Below are positions 1 through 8,759 of a DNA stretch of 64,000 nt, in pieces. A program made the position numbers and the translations under genes. Origin of the DNA: an uncultured Clostridium sp. (GTDB lineage: Bacteria > Bacillota > Clostridia > TANB77 > CAG-508); contig URYN01000007.1 of NCBI GenBank assembly GCA_900552135.1, positions 1 to 64,000 of the forward strand, in the 5' to 3' direction. The notes beneath the pieces were generated by a model. The model was not told where the DNA came from and made no database searches. It saw only the letters and a program-made list of their open reading frames with translations. Within the stretch, counting starts at the first letter, position 1. Each line of letters opens with the position of its first letter.

Positions 1-62
1 GGGCTCGAACCTATGACCCCCTGCTTGTAAGGCAGATGCTCTCCCAGCTGAGCTAAGCGACC
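1..62 (-). tRNA. tRNA-Val (UAC), 3' end cut by window edge
   Basis: The minus strand starts with acceptor GGTCGCT at position 62, followed by a normal D arm. The anticodon stem TCTGC/GCAGG encloses the loop CTTACAA, so the anticodon is UAC (valine). The T-loop GGTTCGAGCCC lies at the window edge and the 3' acceptor strand is missing. It reads away from the hydrolase gene that follows. Confidence 0.9.
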
Positions 63-325
63 ATTTCTTTCGACTTTCTTAGTATACTAGAATTTATTTG
101 TTTTGTCAATACTTATTTTAATTTTTTTTATTTTTTTTGCATTTTTTTGTTTAGCATTCTTTGGAAGCCTTGATTTTCCTAGCTTTGTGTCATTCTTTAT
201 TTTTAATTTTCATGTTTTTATTTTATACTTTTATATTTTTTATTCATTAGCCTATTTGTGTTTTTATTGTTCAAAAGTACCTGCAAAAAGTAAGATAAAT
301 TTTCTGTTAAAAATATGATATTTGC

Positions 326-354
326 TTGACTTACTTTTTCTGTAATGTTATTCT
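326..354 (+). promoter_or_regulatory. Probable sigma-A promoter of the hydrolase/sortase-substrate pair
   Basis: TTGACT at 326-331 and TATTCT at 349-354 are separated by 17 bases, about 40 bases ahead of the hydrolase start at 393. The rest of the 63-392 interval is AT-rich, low-complexity sequence with no other gene visible. Assignment is by consensus only. Confidence 0.5.
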
Positions 355-392
355 TATTGTGTATAAAATATTATTTTAAGGAGGATTTTTTT

Positions 393-1841
393 ATGTTAAA
401 AAACAAAACAAAAAAAGTTATTGCATTAGTAACTTTATTACTTATTTTAATTGTTCCAACGGTTTCTAATGCTTTTTCTTTTACTCAAGCATCTTCGTCA
501 TCAAGTTATATGACGTCTATTCTTAACAAAAGATATACTGGAATTAATCAGTATAAGAGTTTTTTACAGGATTTGTTTCTTTTCAACAAGGGAATTAATA
601 CATCTTCTGATGTAAATACTGTAAAAATACAAATATTAGATAAAATTGCAAAATTGCAATCTAAGTATAATGATTCTGCTGCAATTTCTAATATTTCAAG
701 TAAAATTGCCAATACGGTAATTAATGATTCTTCATCAAGTTCTTCTACCTTGATTTCAAGCATCACTACTCTTATTTCTTCATTGTCTAACAGGCTTAAC
801 ATATCAATAGAAAGTTTAACTCCAGATGTGGTAGTTGACGATATGTATGCTACAACTGCTGGAAAACTTTGTGGAGATAAATATAATGTTCAATTATCTG
901 GTAAGATTTATTATGCTAATACCGATAGTAACGGAAAGCCTACATCTAATAAATGGGTTGTTTTGGTTCATGGTTTCCAAATGAATGGACAAGCAATGGC
1001 TGACGCTGTTGGGCAAATGTATCTAGACCAAGGTATTAATGTTTTAGCACCGGATTTGAGAGGTTTTGGAAATAGCAAGGGCAGCGTTGGAATGGGTTAC
1101 TTAGAAAGCTTAGACATTTGGGATTGGCTAACTTATTTAAATAACCAATATTCAACAAAGTGTAATGAAGTATTTGTTCATGGCGTTTCTTTAGGTGGTG
1201 CCACAACAGTGTTCTTATCTGGATTAGAAGTTGATGGAAAAACATTATCTGATAAACACGTTATTGGTTTAATAGAAGATTGCGGTTACACTTCTATGAC
1301 TGGTATAGTTTCTGACATGTTAGACCAATATTCTGATAATGCGTTAGTTGAAAAAATCTTGGGCATATTTGGAAAAGCTAGTTTAAAGGATGTTGTTGAT
1401 GAAGCAACTATAAAGAAACTTATAATGGAAAAAGTCGATGTAGGCTTGACTGCTAAAAATTATGATACTTTGTCAAATAACCTAAATAGTTTAGCTAAGT
1501 GTACACTTCCTTTAATGATTGTTCATGGAACTAAAGATACAACTGTTCCATACAAAAATAGTACCGAAATATACAATGCTGCAATGCAAAACTCTAATAT
1601 CCCTTATGTACAAAGATTTTCTGCAGAAGGTGAAAATCACGCATTTATAGTATTGGGATCTCAAGAAAAAGCTTATACATCTTATGTTAAGAACTTTATT
1701 GTTCAATCTGAGCAAATTGCTTCTGGTAAAAAAGTAGATAAAGAATCAGCTTTTAAACCTGCTGCTCAAGAAGAAAAAACATCTGCTATTACTCAATTAG
1801 TAAAAGCTTTGAAATTAATAAAGAACATGATTAAAAAATAA
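393..1841 (+). CDS. Secreted alpha/beta hydrolase (serine hydrolase, S33-like)
   Basis: A 482-residue exported hydrolase; its substrate cannot be told from sequence. The start at 393 is chosen because AAGGAGG lies just upstream and the protein then begins with a typical signal peptide (basic MLKNKTKKV, hydrophobic core, small residues near SNAFS). A longer in-frame start at 345 has no ribosome site. The alpha/beta hydrolase core begins near residue 185: oxyanion motif VLVHGFQ, nucleophile elbow GVSLGG (Ser266), acid in HGTKDTTVP (Asp382) and His416 in GENHAF, a complete triad. The Ser-rich region around residues 80-140 between signal and catalytic domain is unassigned. It lies 14 bases ahead of a sortase substrate and probably shares its transcript. 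Confidence 0.85.
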   Translation: MLKNKTKKVIALVTLLLILIVPTVSNAFSFTQASSSSSYMTSILNKRYTGINQYKSFLQDLFLFNKGINTSSDVNTVKIQILDKIAKLQSKYNDSAAISNISSKIANTVINDSSSSSSTLISSITTLISSLSNRLNISIESLTPDVVVDDMYATTAGKLCGDKYNVQLSGKIYYANTDSNGKPTSNKWVVLVHGFQMNGQAMADAVGQMYLDQGINVLAPDLRGFGNSKGSVGMGYLESLDIWDWLTYLNNQYSTKCNEVFVHGVSLGGATTVFLSGLEVDGKTLSDKHVIGLIEDCGYTSMTGIVSDMLDQYSDNALVEKILGIFGKASLKDVVDEATIKKLIMEKVDVGLTAKNYDTLSNNLNSLAKCTLPLMIVHGTKDTTVPYKNSTEIYNAAMQNSNIPYVQRFSAEGENHAFIVLGSQEKAYTSYVKNFIVQSEQIASGKKVDKESAFKPAAQEEKTSAITQLVKALKLIKNMIKK

Positions 1842-1855
1842 GGAGGATAATAATT

Positions 1856-2452
1856 ATGAATTCAAATATTACAAAGTTTATATTTACACTAGTTATTCTT
1901 TCTTTGTTATTCCTTTCATTTGCACCATGTAAAGTAAATGCTGCAACACAACAAGACAAAGATGAACTAATAAGTTTGTTAAATGAATTTGAGAATGACT
2001 TAGGTAATTTAAAGCAATTAAAAGTTATTGTTGACAATATTTACAATGAATTGAATTCTTCTACTACTGTTGACCAAACCTTGAAAGATACACTAAATGC
2101 TGAGGTTGACAAATTGAATACTGTTGAGGGAATGAATCCTCTTGTATTAAATGTATTGGAAATTGAAATTAAGTCACAAATTTCAGAAGCAGATAGCACA
2201 AATATTGGAGATTTAAAAGAAGAAATATCTGTTATAAAGGAATGGGTTGATTCTAAAGTTCCTACTGATAACACACCTTCCAAAGACAATAATGATACTA
2301 ATAAACCAAGTAATGTTATAGATAATACAGTTGTTGGAGATAAAACTCTACCTCAAACAGGTGGGGCCGTTATAACAGTAATTTCTTTATTCGCTGTTAT
2401 AGCTTTTGCAGTATTTTGTATAATAAAATATAAGCAATACAAGTCATTTTAA
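1856..2452 (+). CDS. LPXTG-type cell-wall anchored protein
   Basis: A 198-residue surface protein predicted to be linked to peptidoglycan by sortase. It has an N-terminal signal peptide ending near NAATQ, a helical, Asp/Glu/Lys-rich region at about residues 28-135, a short polar linker rich in Asn, Asp, Thr and Pro, then the sorting signal LPQTGG, a hydrophobic span and a short basic tail (KYKQYKSF). Signal, LPXTG, membrane segment and positive tail in order make the class firm, while the ectodomain is not recognised. It follows the secreted hydrolase by 14 bases with AAGGAGG as ribosome site. No sortase gene is in the window. Confidence 0.85.
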   Translation: MNSNITKFIFTLVILSLLFLSFAPCKVNAATQQDKDELISLLNEFENDLGNLKQLKVIVDNIYNELNSSTTVDQTLKDTLNAEVDKLNTVEGMNPLVLNVLEIEIKSQISEADSTNIGDLKEEISVIKEWVDSKVPTDNTPSKDNNDTNKPSNVIDNTVVGDKTLPQTGGAVITVISLFAVIAFAVFCIIKYKQYKSF

Positions 2453-2476
2453 AAAACTCATAACAAATAATACAAT

Positions 2477-2520
2477 AAAAATGAGATTTAAGTTAATATT
2501 TAACCTAAATCTCATTTTTT
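2477..2520. terminator. Bidirectional terminator between convergent genes
   Basis: AAAATGAGATTTA pairs with TAAATCTCATTTT, extended by GTTAA/TTAAC around a short loop, with T-tracts on both strands. It sits between the + strand sortase substrate and the minus strand ABC gene, so it can serve both. Confidence 0.8.
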
Positions 2521-2529
2521 ATTATTTAC

Positions 2530-3810
2530 TTACATATTTTTATCTACATTTTTTCTTAAAACTATATAACTTGCTACAATTAAAGCAAGAGTCATAATAC
2601 ATATTACTCCAATTACCTTTATCATGTGTTCTTGCGTAAATAGGAAGTAATCTTCTGCTTCTACTTGTATTAGTGGATTAATTGTTTGTACAAGATGAGT
2701 TAGCGAGTTTAAGTCTACGCTTGTTCCCAATCCTTCAACAGTCCATCTACATAGTATAAAATTTGAAATAAAATCTGTTATTCCCTCTAGCTTAAATAGC
2801 ATACCTGAAAACAATAATTGTGGTACTAATAGTAGTGGGCACATTGACATTGCTAAGTTTGAATTTTTTACGAGTGTGGATATAAATAGTCCTAGCGTTG
2901 CAGCGGATAATATTGATAAGAAACATATTATCTGCATATCCCAAAATGGATTAATTAATATGCTTGTTTCAGCTTGCCCTGACATTTTTTGAAATATAAA
3001 TACTAAACAAGTTGCCTGTAAAAAAGCAAGTATTCCTTGTACAATAATTTTAGAGAAGAGATACGCAGATAACTTCAAATCAGCCATGTGTTCTTTTTGA
3101 AGTATAACTTTTTCTTTGCAAATCTCTTGAATTGCATTCAATAATCCTAGCCATATTGAGCTACATCCTAAAGAAAACAGTATAGCTTTTGTATCATCAT
3201 AGCCTTTATACAGCTGGTCTGTTGTGACAAGGGATAGCAGCATTGCAATTAAAGGCGCCTGTGCAAATAGCAACATCATTTGCTGTATATCATTTGATAT
3301 AAGTTTTATGTACCTTGCTATTAAAATGCTCAATTGTTTAAAGAAAGATTTTTTCTTATTTATAACTTTATTTGTGCTGGGTTTAGCTTCAATTTCCGTC
3401 ATGTTTTGTGCATATACTGAATTGTCAAATTTCGTTTTCCATGCGTCTACATCTTCATTAATTATATTATAAATATCAACAAAGTCAGTCACATTAAAAA
3501 ATTCTAGTGCATCATTCGGTGAGCCAAAAAAGCATAGTTTTCCACCTTCTCCGAAAAAGGCAATTTTATCACACAAATGTAAATTTAATGTATTGTGAGT
3601 AACCAATATTATTGTTTTCCCCATTTCAGACATTGTTTTTAGAGTTTTCATTATGCTTCTTTCAGTTCCAGGATCTAGTCCACTGGTAGGTTCATCTAAG
3701 AAAAATAAGCTTGGGTCAGCTATTAGCTCTACTGCTATACTTGCTCTTTTTCTTTGCCCTCCACTTAATTGCCTTATATACGAATTTTCGAAATCGCTCA
3801 AACCGTACAA
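2530..3810 (-). pseudogene. FHA-ABC transporter, C-terminal part after a frameshift
   Basis: Second half of a split ABC transporter gene. It opens inside the nucleotide-binding domain and holds the signature motif LSGGQRKRAS, Walker B LFFLDEPTSGLDP and the H-loop VTHN, followed by an ABC-2 type membrane domain with about six hydrophobic spans. Walker A is in the other fragment, so neither is a complete ATPase. The reading frame goes back to a TTG at 3808-3810, but the true upstream frame is the other fragment. Dropping one base near 3805 would join the two as IVGLSDFENSY and restore a protein of about 740 residues, the size expected for FHA-ABC-ABC2 exporters. It could be a recent loss-of-function mutation or a sequencing error. 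Confidence 0.85.
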
Positions 3811-4753
3811 TGTTTAAAACTTCTTTAATTCTTTCCATTCTTTCTTTTTTATTAGTATTATCAGGCATTCTCAATTTAGCTGAATAATTTAACATATCAT
3901 GAAGTGTTAAGTTAGAATATACAATATCATCTTGTGGAACATACCCTATGTTATATTTTAGGCTCTCATAATTTTCGTATAAATTTTCTCCATTTATTAA
4001 AACTGTTCCCGATGTAGGCCTATTAACTCCACTTATACATTTTAAAAAGGTAGACTTGCCTGCTCCTGATCCTCCAACGAAAGCTACAAATTCGGATGGC
4101 TTTATTTGCATATTTACGTGTGATGATATTTCCTTAACTTTAAATTTAATTCTTACCTTTTTTACTATATCAATAGCATCGAGTCTGACCCCTCTCGCCT
4201 TTATTTGATAGTAAACCTTATTATCTGAAACAATCATTTTGGAATTTCCAATTATAATCACATCTAAATCAATAAGGTCAGCTTTTTCCATCTGTGGAAC
4301 TGAATACCCATTTACATATGTTTCATTCACACTGTAATCATTGTAAATATTCATTCTGTTTCCACTTTTATTTATTGTGGCATGCCTTTTAGCTACACCT
4401 TTTGGCGGAAGCACTATATCGCATTCTCCACTGCTTCCAAGAGTATTAGCGCCCTGGTGAAGAGTATATTTTTTCCATTCATCCATTCCATTTCCAATAG
4501 ACAATAAAAATACTACACCTTTTATTTCTGGGTGTTCCTGATTAATAAATTTTAAAAAATTTCCTCCTGTTAAATATGAATCCTCTAATAATTTATTATT
4601 ATTACCAAACATTTGAGAAGTGTTACTTGTGTTTATAACTTTTATTCCAAATTCATTAACTTCTAAATAACCCTGTTCAGAATCCAGTGCTTTAGAATTT
4701 ATTTTTATATCGTTATTTTCTCCACTTCCAAATGTAATCAAATTCTTATCCAT
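3716..4753 (-). pseudogene. FHA-ABC transporter, N-terminal part before a frameshift
   Basis: First half of the split exporter. Two forkhead-associated-like segments can be seen: ITFGSGENNDIKI near the start, and LGSSGECDIVLP with AKRHATI and NETYVNG at about residues 105-155, a phosphothreonine-binding fold. They are followed by the start of an ABC domain with Walker A GGSGAGKSTFL and Q-loop YVPQDD. The frame then runs off homology into a basic, meaningless tail after EVLNIV, the point where the other fragment continues the family sequence. In this family the FHA domains are cytosolic and thought to couple transport to Ser/Thr phosphorylation. A 43-residue frame overlaps the start. Confidence 0.85.
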
Positions 4754-4877
4754 TTTTGAAATGTTTATAGTACTTATGCCGATTATCGTCCAAGATACTT
4801 AAAAAATAATTATCTTCTTTCCCTGCTTTTATATTAAAATGATCAAAGCTTTCATATTCCCTTTCACTTGTCCCCAT
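4746..4877 (-). CDS. Small ORF overlapping the FHA-ABC start
   Basis: A 43-residue frame starting MGTSEREYES, with GAAGGAGA five bases upstream, a better ribosome site than the FHA-ABC start has. Its stop codon overlaps the FHA-ABC start (ATGGATAA), which suggests translational coupling. It may instead be the true N-terminus of the transporter knocked out of frame by a second lesion. No family recognised. Confidence 0.45.
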   Translation of the reverse strand: MGTSEREYESFDHFNIKAGKEDNYFLSILDDNRHKYYKHFKNG

Positions 4878-4911
4878 TATTTTCTCCTTCTTTAGTTAAT
4901 ATTTATTTTAC

Positions 4912-4983
4912 TGGTGCGAACATCATACGACGTAAGGCACACGCTTCTGAGACGTGCCTGTCTACCAATTCCAGCATGCTCAA
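4912..4983 (-). pseudogene. Decayed tRNA-Leu copy
   Basis: Nearly identical to the intact tRNA-Leu at 5933-6017, including the anticodon arm and 3' CCA, but 13 bases of the T-arm are deleted and the first two acceptor bases are changed. It cannot fold as a normal tRNA. Confidence 0.8.
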
Positions 4984-5015
4984 ATTTAAGCAAAATTATA
5001 GAATAAACAATCTTA

Positions 5016-5882
5016 TTATATCTCTATTTTTCCTTCAAATACTGTTTCTGCAGTTCCTGTCATATATACATGATTATTTTCTTTATTCCATTCTATATAT
5101 AGTTCTCCACCTAATAGATGTACTTTTACCTTATTTAATGTTTTGTTGTTTAGAATGCAAGCAACTACAGATGCAGATGCTCCGGTTCCACACGCCATGG
5201 TTTCTCCCGAACCTCTTTCCCATACTCTCATCTTTATGTTTTCTTTGTCTATTATTTCTACAAATTCAATGTTTGACTTATTTGGAAACGATTTTGCAGA
5301 TTCAAATATACTTCCAAATTTTTTTACATCAAATTTTTCTACATTTTCTATAAATGTTATTGCATGAGGATTTCCCATTGATACGCATGTGAATGTAAAT
5401 CTTTTGTTATATGCTTCCAATTTCAAATTTTTTATGACTGATGTTGGCGTTATGCCTTCTGCTTTCATTTTTTCATCAATATATACTGGTATTTTTTCCG
5501 CTTCTAATATAGGTGCTCCCATGTCTACTTTTACAGTTTTTGCTTTGCTATTTTCAACATTTAATTCTAGTTCTTTTATTCCAGCTAGTGTTTCTATTTT
5601 TAGTTTTGTTTTTTCTGTTAGTCCTTTGTCATACACAAATTTTGCGACGCATCTTATTCCATTTCCGCACATTTCTGCTTGGCTTCCATCTGCATTGTAT
5701 ATTTCCATTTTGAAATCTGCAATTTTACTATTTTTAATTAATATTAATCCATCTGAGCCTATTCCAAAATGTCTATCGCTTACTATCTTTGAGATTTTTT
5801 CTGGATTTTTTAGTTCTTTTTTTGTGCAATCTATATATACGTAATCGTTTCCGATTCCCTGCATTTTCGTAAATTCTAACAT
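5016..5882 (-). CDS. dapF: Diaminopimelate epimerase
   Basis: Interconverts LL- and meso-diaminopimelate, the last step before meso-DAP is used for peptidoglycan cross-links or decarboxylated to lysine. The 288 residues match the usual length. Both catalytic cysteines are in place: MCGNGIRC in the N-terminal half and ETMACGTGASA in the C-terminal half. The opening TKMQGIGNDYVYID is also typical. The start at 5882 has AGGAG upstream. It stands alone between the intact tRNA-Leu upstream and its decayed copy downstream, so it may be co-transcribed with the tRNA or have its own promoter in the short gap. Confidence 0.97.
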   Translation of the reverse strand: MLEFTKMQGIGNDYVYIDCTKKELKNPEKISKIVSDRHFGIGSDGLILIKNSKIADFKMEIYNADGSQAEMCGNGIRCVAKFVYDKGLTEKTKLKIETLAGIKELELNVENSKAKTVKVDMGAPILEAEKIPVYIDEKMKAEGITPTSVIKNLKLEAYNKRFTFTCVSMGNPHAITFIENVEKFDVKKFGSIFESAKSFPNKSNIEFVEIIDKENIKMRVWERGSGETMACGTGASASVVACILNNKTLNKVKVHLLGGELYIEWNKENNHVYMTGTAETVFEGKIEI

Positions 5883-5932
5883 ATTTATTCTCCTAGTTTA
5901 TTTTTCGTAATCTTCTGATTTTCTTTAAATTT

Positions 5933-6017
5933 TGGTGCGAACAATGAGATTTGAACTCATACGCCATAAGGCACACGCTTCTGAGACGTGCCTGTCTACC
6001 AGTTCCAGCATGCTCGC
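5933..6017 (-). tRNA. tRNA-Leu (CAG)
   Basis: An 85-base class II tRNA with encoded CCA. The acceptor GCGAGCA pairs with TGTTCGC; the anticodon stem CACGT/GCGTG encloses CTCAGAA, giving anticodon CAG; a long variable arm follows; the T-arm is ATGAG-TTCAAAT-CTCAT. The long variable arm and anticodon both indicate leucine. Confidence 0.93.
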
Positions 6018-6115
6018 ATTTTGAATTACTTTAATAAATATTGTGATTGCTTTTTTTATACTCTAACCTCTATAATAATTTATCCCATGTTTTCTAATCG
6101 TTTATTAATACAATA

Positions 6116-6156
6116 AAAAGCATAATTAGATAATTACAATATCTTTTTATGCTTTT
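6116..6156 (-). terminator. groESL operon terminator
   Basis: AAAAGCATAA pairs with TTATGCTTTT, with an inner AGATA/TATCT helix, followed on the minus strand by TTTTTATTG. It lies about 170 bases after the groEL stop. The interval between them holds no convincing gene. Confidence 0.75.
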
Positions 6157-6320
6157 CATTATATCATTAATTTAATTTGCTATCAATTAATTTTGTGATT
6201 TTTTTTATTGATTTCTTAAAACACTCGTCTAGTAATCTATTTATATTAGGCTTACCTTTCTCAAATGTTTTCATTTTTATCTTACAACAAAATTTAACTC
6301 ATATAGGTATGGTTTATGTT

Positions 6321-7958
6321 TTAATACATTCCTCCCATGTCTCCTGCGCCGTCGTTATGGTCTCCGCATCCACAAGCTTTTGGTTCTTTCTTGTCTGTTA
6401 CTATGCTTTCTGTTGTTAATATCATTGAAGCTACTGATGCAGCGTTTTGAAGTGCACTTCTTGAAACCTTTGTAGGGTCTACAATTCCAGCTTTTTTCAT
6501 ATCTACATATTCTTCTTTTCCTGCATCAAATCCGACGCCTGCTGGTGAAGCTTTTACTTTTTCTAGAATAACTGCTGGCTCAAGACCTGCATTTATTGCA
6601 ATTTGTCTTACTGGTTCTTGAAGAGCTCTTGTAACTATTTTACCACCTAATTTTTCTTCTTGTGGTAGGCTTTCTACAAATTTTTCTACTTCTGGTAAAA
6701 TGTTTATAAATGCTGTTCCACCACCTGCAACTATACCTTCTTCAACTGCTGCTCTTGTTGCTGATAAAGCGTCTTCAATTCTTAATTTTTTGTCTTTCAT
6801 TTCAACTTCTGTTGCAGCACCAACACCAATTACAGCAACTCCTCCAGCAAGTTTTGCTAAACGTTCTTGTAATTGTTCTTTTTCATAAGAGCTCTTTTCT
6901 TCTTCTATTTGGGCTCTTAATTGTGCAACTCTTTCTGCTATTGCGTTCTTGTCTCCGCTTCCATCAACTATAATTGTACGCTCTTTGTCTGCTTTTATTT
7001 GTTTTGCTCTACCTAATTGAGCAACTGTTGTGTCTTTTAATTCTAGCCCTAAATCTGATGTTATAACTTCTCCACCTGTTAATGTTGCAATGTCTTGTAA
7101 CATAGCTTTTCTCTTGTCTCCATATCCAGGAGCTTTAACAGCTAAAACATTTATTACACCTCTTAATTTGTTTAAGATTAATGTTGATAATGCTTCTTGC
7201 TCTATATCATCACAGATTATTACTAGTTTTCCAGATTGTTGCATTAATGTTTCTAGTAATGGTAATATTTCTTGAATATTGCTTATTTTTTTATCTGTTA
7301 TTAATATATATGGGTTGTCAACAACAGCCTCCATCTTTTCTGTATCTGTTACCATGTATGGAGAAACATATCCTTTGTCGAATTCCATTCCTTCTACTAT
7401 GTTAAGCTCTGTATTTGATGTTTTAGATTCTTCTATTGTTATAACACCATCTTTTGTAACTTTTTCCATAGCTTCTGAAATTAATTCACCAATTTCTCTA
7501 TCATTTGCAGATATACTTGCAACTCTTGCTATATCTTCTTTTCCAGCAACTTTTGAGCTTACTTTTTTAAGTTCATCTACAGCTTTATCAACTGTTTTAG
7601 AAATACCTCTTTTTATTGCCATTGGATCTCCACCGGCAGCTACATTTTTAACACCTTCTTTAATCATGCTTTGTGCTAAAACTGTTGCTGTTGTAGTACC
7701 ATCACCTGCAACATCATTTGTTTTTGTAGATACTTCTTTAACAAGTCTTGCTCCCATGTTTTCAAATGGGTCATCTAATTCAATTTCTTTAGCTATTGTA
7801 ACGCCATCGTTTGTAATAAGTGGTGCACCAAATTTTTTATCTAATACAACATTTCTTCCTTTTGGTCCAAGTGTTACCTTAACTGTATCTGCTAATTTAT
7901 TTACACCATCTAATAAAGATTTTCTTGCATCTTCTCCAAATTTAATTTCTTTTGACAT
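6321..7958 (-). CDS. groEL: Chaperonin GroEL (60 kDa)
   Basis: ATP-dependent folding chamber of two seven-membered rings, acting in the cytoplasm with GroES. The 545 residues cover the whole family: the start KEIKFGEDARKSLLDGVNKL, the ATP-site motif GDGTTTATVL with the conserved VTLGPKGRNVVLD, and the apical and intermediate domains. The C-terminus has the usual Gly/Met-rich tail (GDMGGMY), preceded by an extra CGCGDHND segment. It follows groES by 30 bases with AGGAGG before the start. Transcription from the CIRCE-flanked promoter upstream of groES makes HrcA control and heat induction likely. Confidence 0.99.
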   Translation of the reverse strand: MSKEIKFGEDARKSLLDGVNKLADTVKVTLGPKGRNVVLDKKFGAPLITNDGVTIAKEIELDDPFENMGARLVKEVSTKTNDVAGDGTTTATVLAQSMIKEGVKNVAAGGDPMAIKRGISKTVDKAVDELKKVSSKVAGKEDIARVASISANDREIGELISEAMEKVTKDGVITIEESKTSNTELNIVEGMEFDKGYVSPYMVTDTEKMEAVVDNPYILITDKKISNIQEILPLLETLMQQSGKLVIICDDIEQEALSTLILNKLRGVINVLAVKAPGYGDKRKAMLQDIATLTGGEVITSDLGLELKDTTVAQLGRAKQIKADKERTIIVDGSGDKNAIAERVAQLRAQIEEEKSSYEKEQLQERLAKLAGGVAVIGVGAATEVEMKDKKLRIEDALSATRAAVEEGIVAGGGTAFINILPEVEKFVESLPQEEKLGGKIVTRALQEPVRQIAINAGLEPAVILEKVKASPAGVGFDAGKEEYVDMKKAGIVDPTKVSRSALQNAASVASMILTTESIVTDKKEPKACGCGDHNDGAGDMGGMY

Positions 7959-7988
7959 TTTAAATTCCTCCTCAAAATCAATTTAATT

Positions 7989-8270
7989 TTATTCTGCTAT
8001 TGCTAGAATATCGTTTTGTTTTACAATTATGTAGTCTTCACCTTCATATTTTATTTCGGTTCCTGCATATTTTGTTATAACAACTTTATCTCCTGCTTTT
8101 ACATACATTTTTATTTCTTTTCCATCTACATTTCCGCCAGGTCCTACTGCAATTACCTCTGCAATTTGTGGTTTTTCCTTGCTTCCTTCTGAAAGAATTA
8201 TTCCACTTTTAGTAGTTTCTTCAGCCTTTGTCATTTTTAATACAACTCTGTCTGCTAATGGTTTTAACAT
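7989..8270 (-). CDS. groES: Co-chaperonin GroES (10 kDa)
   Basis: Lid of the GroEL chamber. The 93-residue protein has the GroES opening LKPLADRVVLKM, the mobile-loop region around SGIILSEGSKEKPQ, the VGPGG turn, and the closing beta strands with KYAGTEIKYEGEDYIIV. It is the first gene of the groES-groEL operon. The start is preceded by AAGGAGG, and the promoter with two inverted-repeat operators is 160-230 bases upstream. Confidence 0.98.
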   Translation of the reverse strand: MLKPLADRVVLKMTKAEETTKSGIILSEGSKEKPQIAEVIAVGPGGNVDGKEIKMYVKAGDKVVITKYAGTEIKYEGEDYIIVKQNDILAIAE

Positions 8271-8427
8271 ATTAAATTACCTCCTTGTTTTATTACCAAA
8301 GTTTATAATAAATTTTAGTAATTCCTAGTCTTATAGAATTCTAATCACATTAGTAATTTCTAATAAAGTTTAATCTTACAAATCAATTTTTATTAGCTAA
8401 TATGCTATCAGCATTTCACTAATGTTC

Positions 8428-8454
8428 TTAGCACTCTTTCTTAACGACTGCTAA
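8428..8454. promoter_or_regulatory. CIRCE operator 1 (HrcA site)
   Basis: TTAGCACTC-N9-GACTGCTAA matches the CIRCE consensus TTAGCACTC-N9-GAGTGCTAA at 17 of 18 arm positions. It lies just downstream of the groES -10 element, where bound HrcA would block transcription. Confidence 0.9.
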
Positions 8455-8455
8455 T

Positions 8456-8484
8456 AATTTATACCTTTTATTAGCAAATGTCAA
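8456..8484 (-). promoter_or_regulatory. groES: groESL promoter
   Basis: On the minus strand, TTGACA (complement of 8479-8484) is followed after 17 bases by TAAATT (8456-8461), or after 15 bases by TATAAA. The hexamers lie between and partly inside the two CIRCE-type repeats, the expected arrangement for HrcA repression. Confidence 0.75.
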
Positions 8485-8497
8485 TAGAGATTGCTAA
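8471..8497. promoter_or_regulatory. Second, degenerate CIRCE-like operator
   Basis: TTAGCAAAT-N9-GATTGCTAA keeps the CIRCE arm length and nine-base spacer and matches 14 of 18 arm positions. It overlaps the -35 element of the groESL promoter, so two HrcA dimers could bracket the promoter. Confidence 0.6.
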
Positions 8498-8532
8498 TTT
8501 TCACAAAACTTTCACATTCTTTAAATTTTAAT

Positions 8533-8567
8533 AACTAGATTCTACTTTTTTCAAGTAAAATCTAGTT
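8533..8567. terminator. Hairpin between pyrG and groES
   Basis: AACTAGATT pairs with AATCTAGTT, with partial pairing of CTACTT/AAGTAA inside. The best T-run is on the + strand; on the minus strand it is followed only by a mixed A/T stretch, so termination of pyrG is plausible but not certain. Confidence 0.5.
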
Positions 8568-8576
8568 TTTTATTAG

Positions 8577-8687
8577 CTAATTTTCATATATATCACATAA
8601 AAAACTATTGTATTTTATGCTACTTCTCTTAATAATATTCTTTGCTTTGTTTTCTTTTTCAGAAAATTCAAATACAAGTTCAACCAA
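8577..8687 (-). pseudogene. Possible small gene remnant downstream of pyrG
   Basis: A 36-residue frame (LVELVFEFSEKENKAK...) opens at a TTG. The frame just upstream reads coherently as far as EISLRKNIG and then stops, so the two look like halves of one short gene broken by a frameshift. No ribosome site or family is evident. The rest of 8271-8759 holds the groESL regulatory region and a hairpin. Confidence 0.25.
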
Positions 8688-8759
8688 TATTCTTTCTTAA
8701 AGATATTTCTACATCCTGGTCTTTTTTTATTAAAACTCGTATGAGCTGTCTAAATACTT

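Noticed and set aside
103..318. 71-residue Phe/Ile-rich + strand frame
   Set aside because: Low-complexity translation of T-rich noncoding sequence, with no ribosome site.
6177..6419. 80-residue + strand frame and a 35-codon minus frame near the groEL end
   Set aside because: The first is antisense to groEL; the second has no ribosome site and lies before the groESL terminator.
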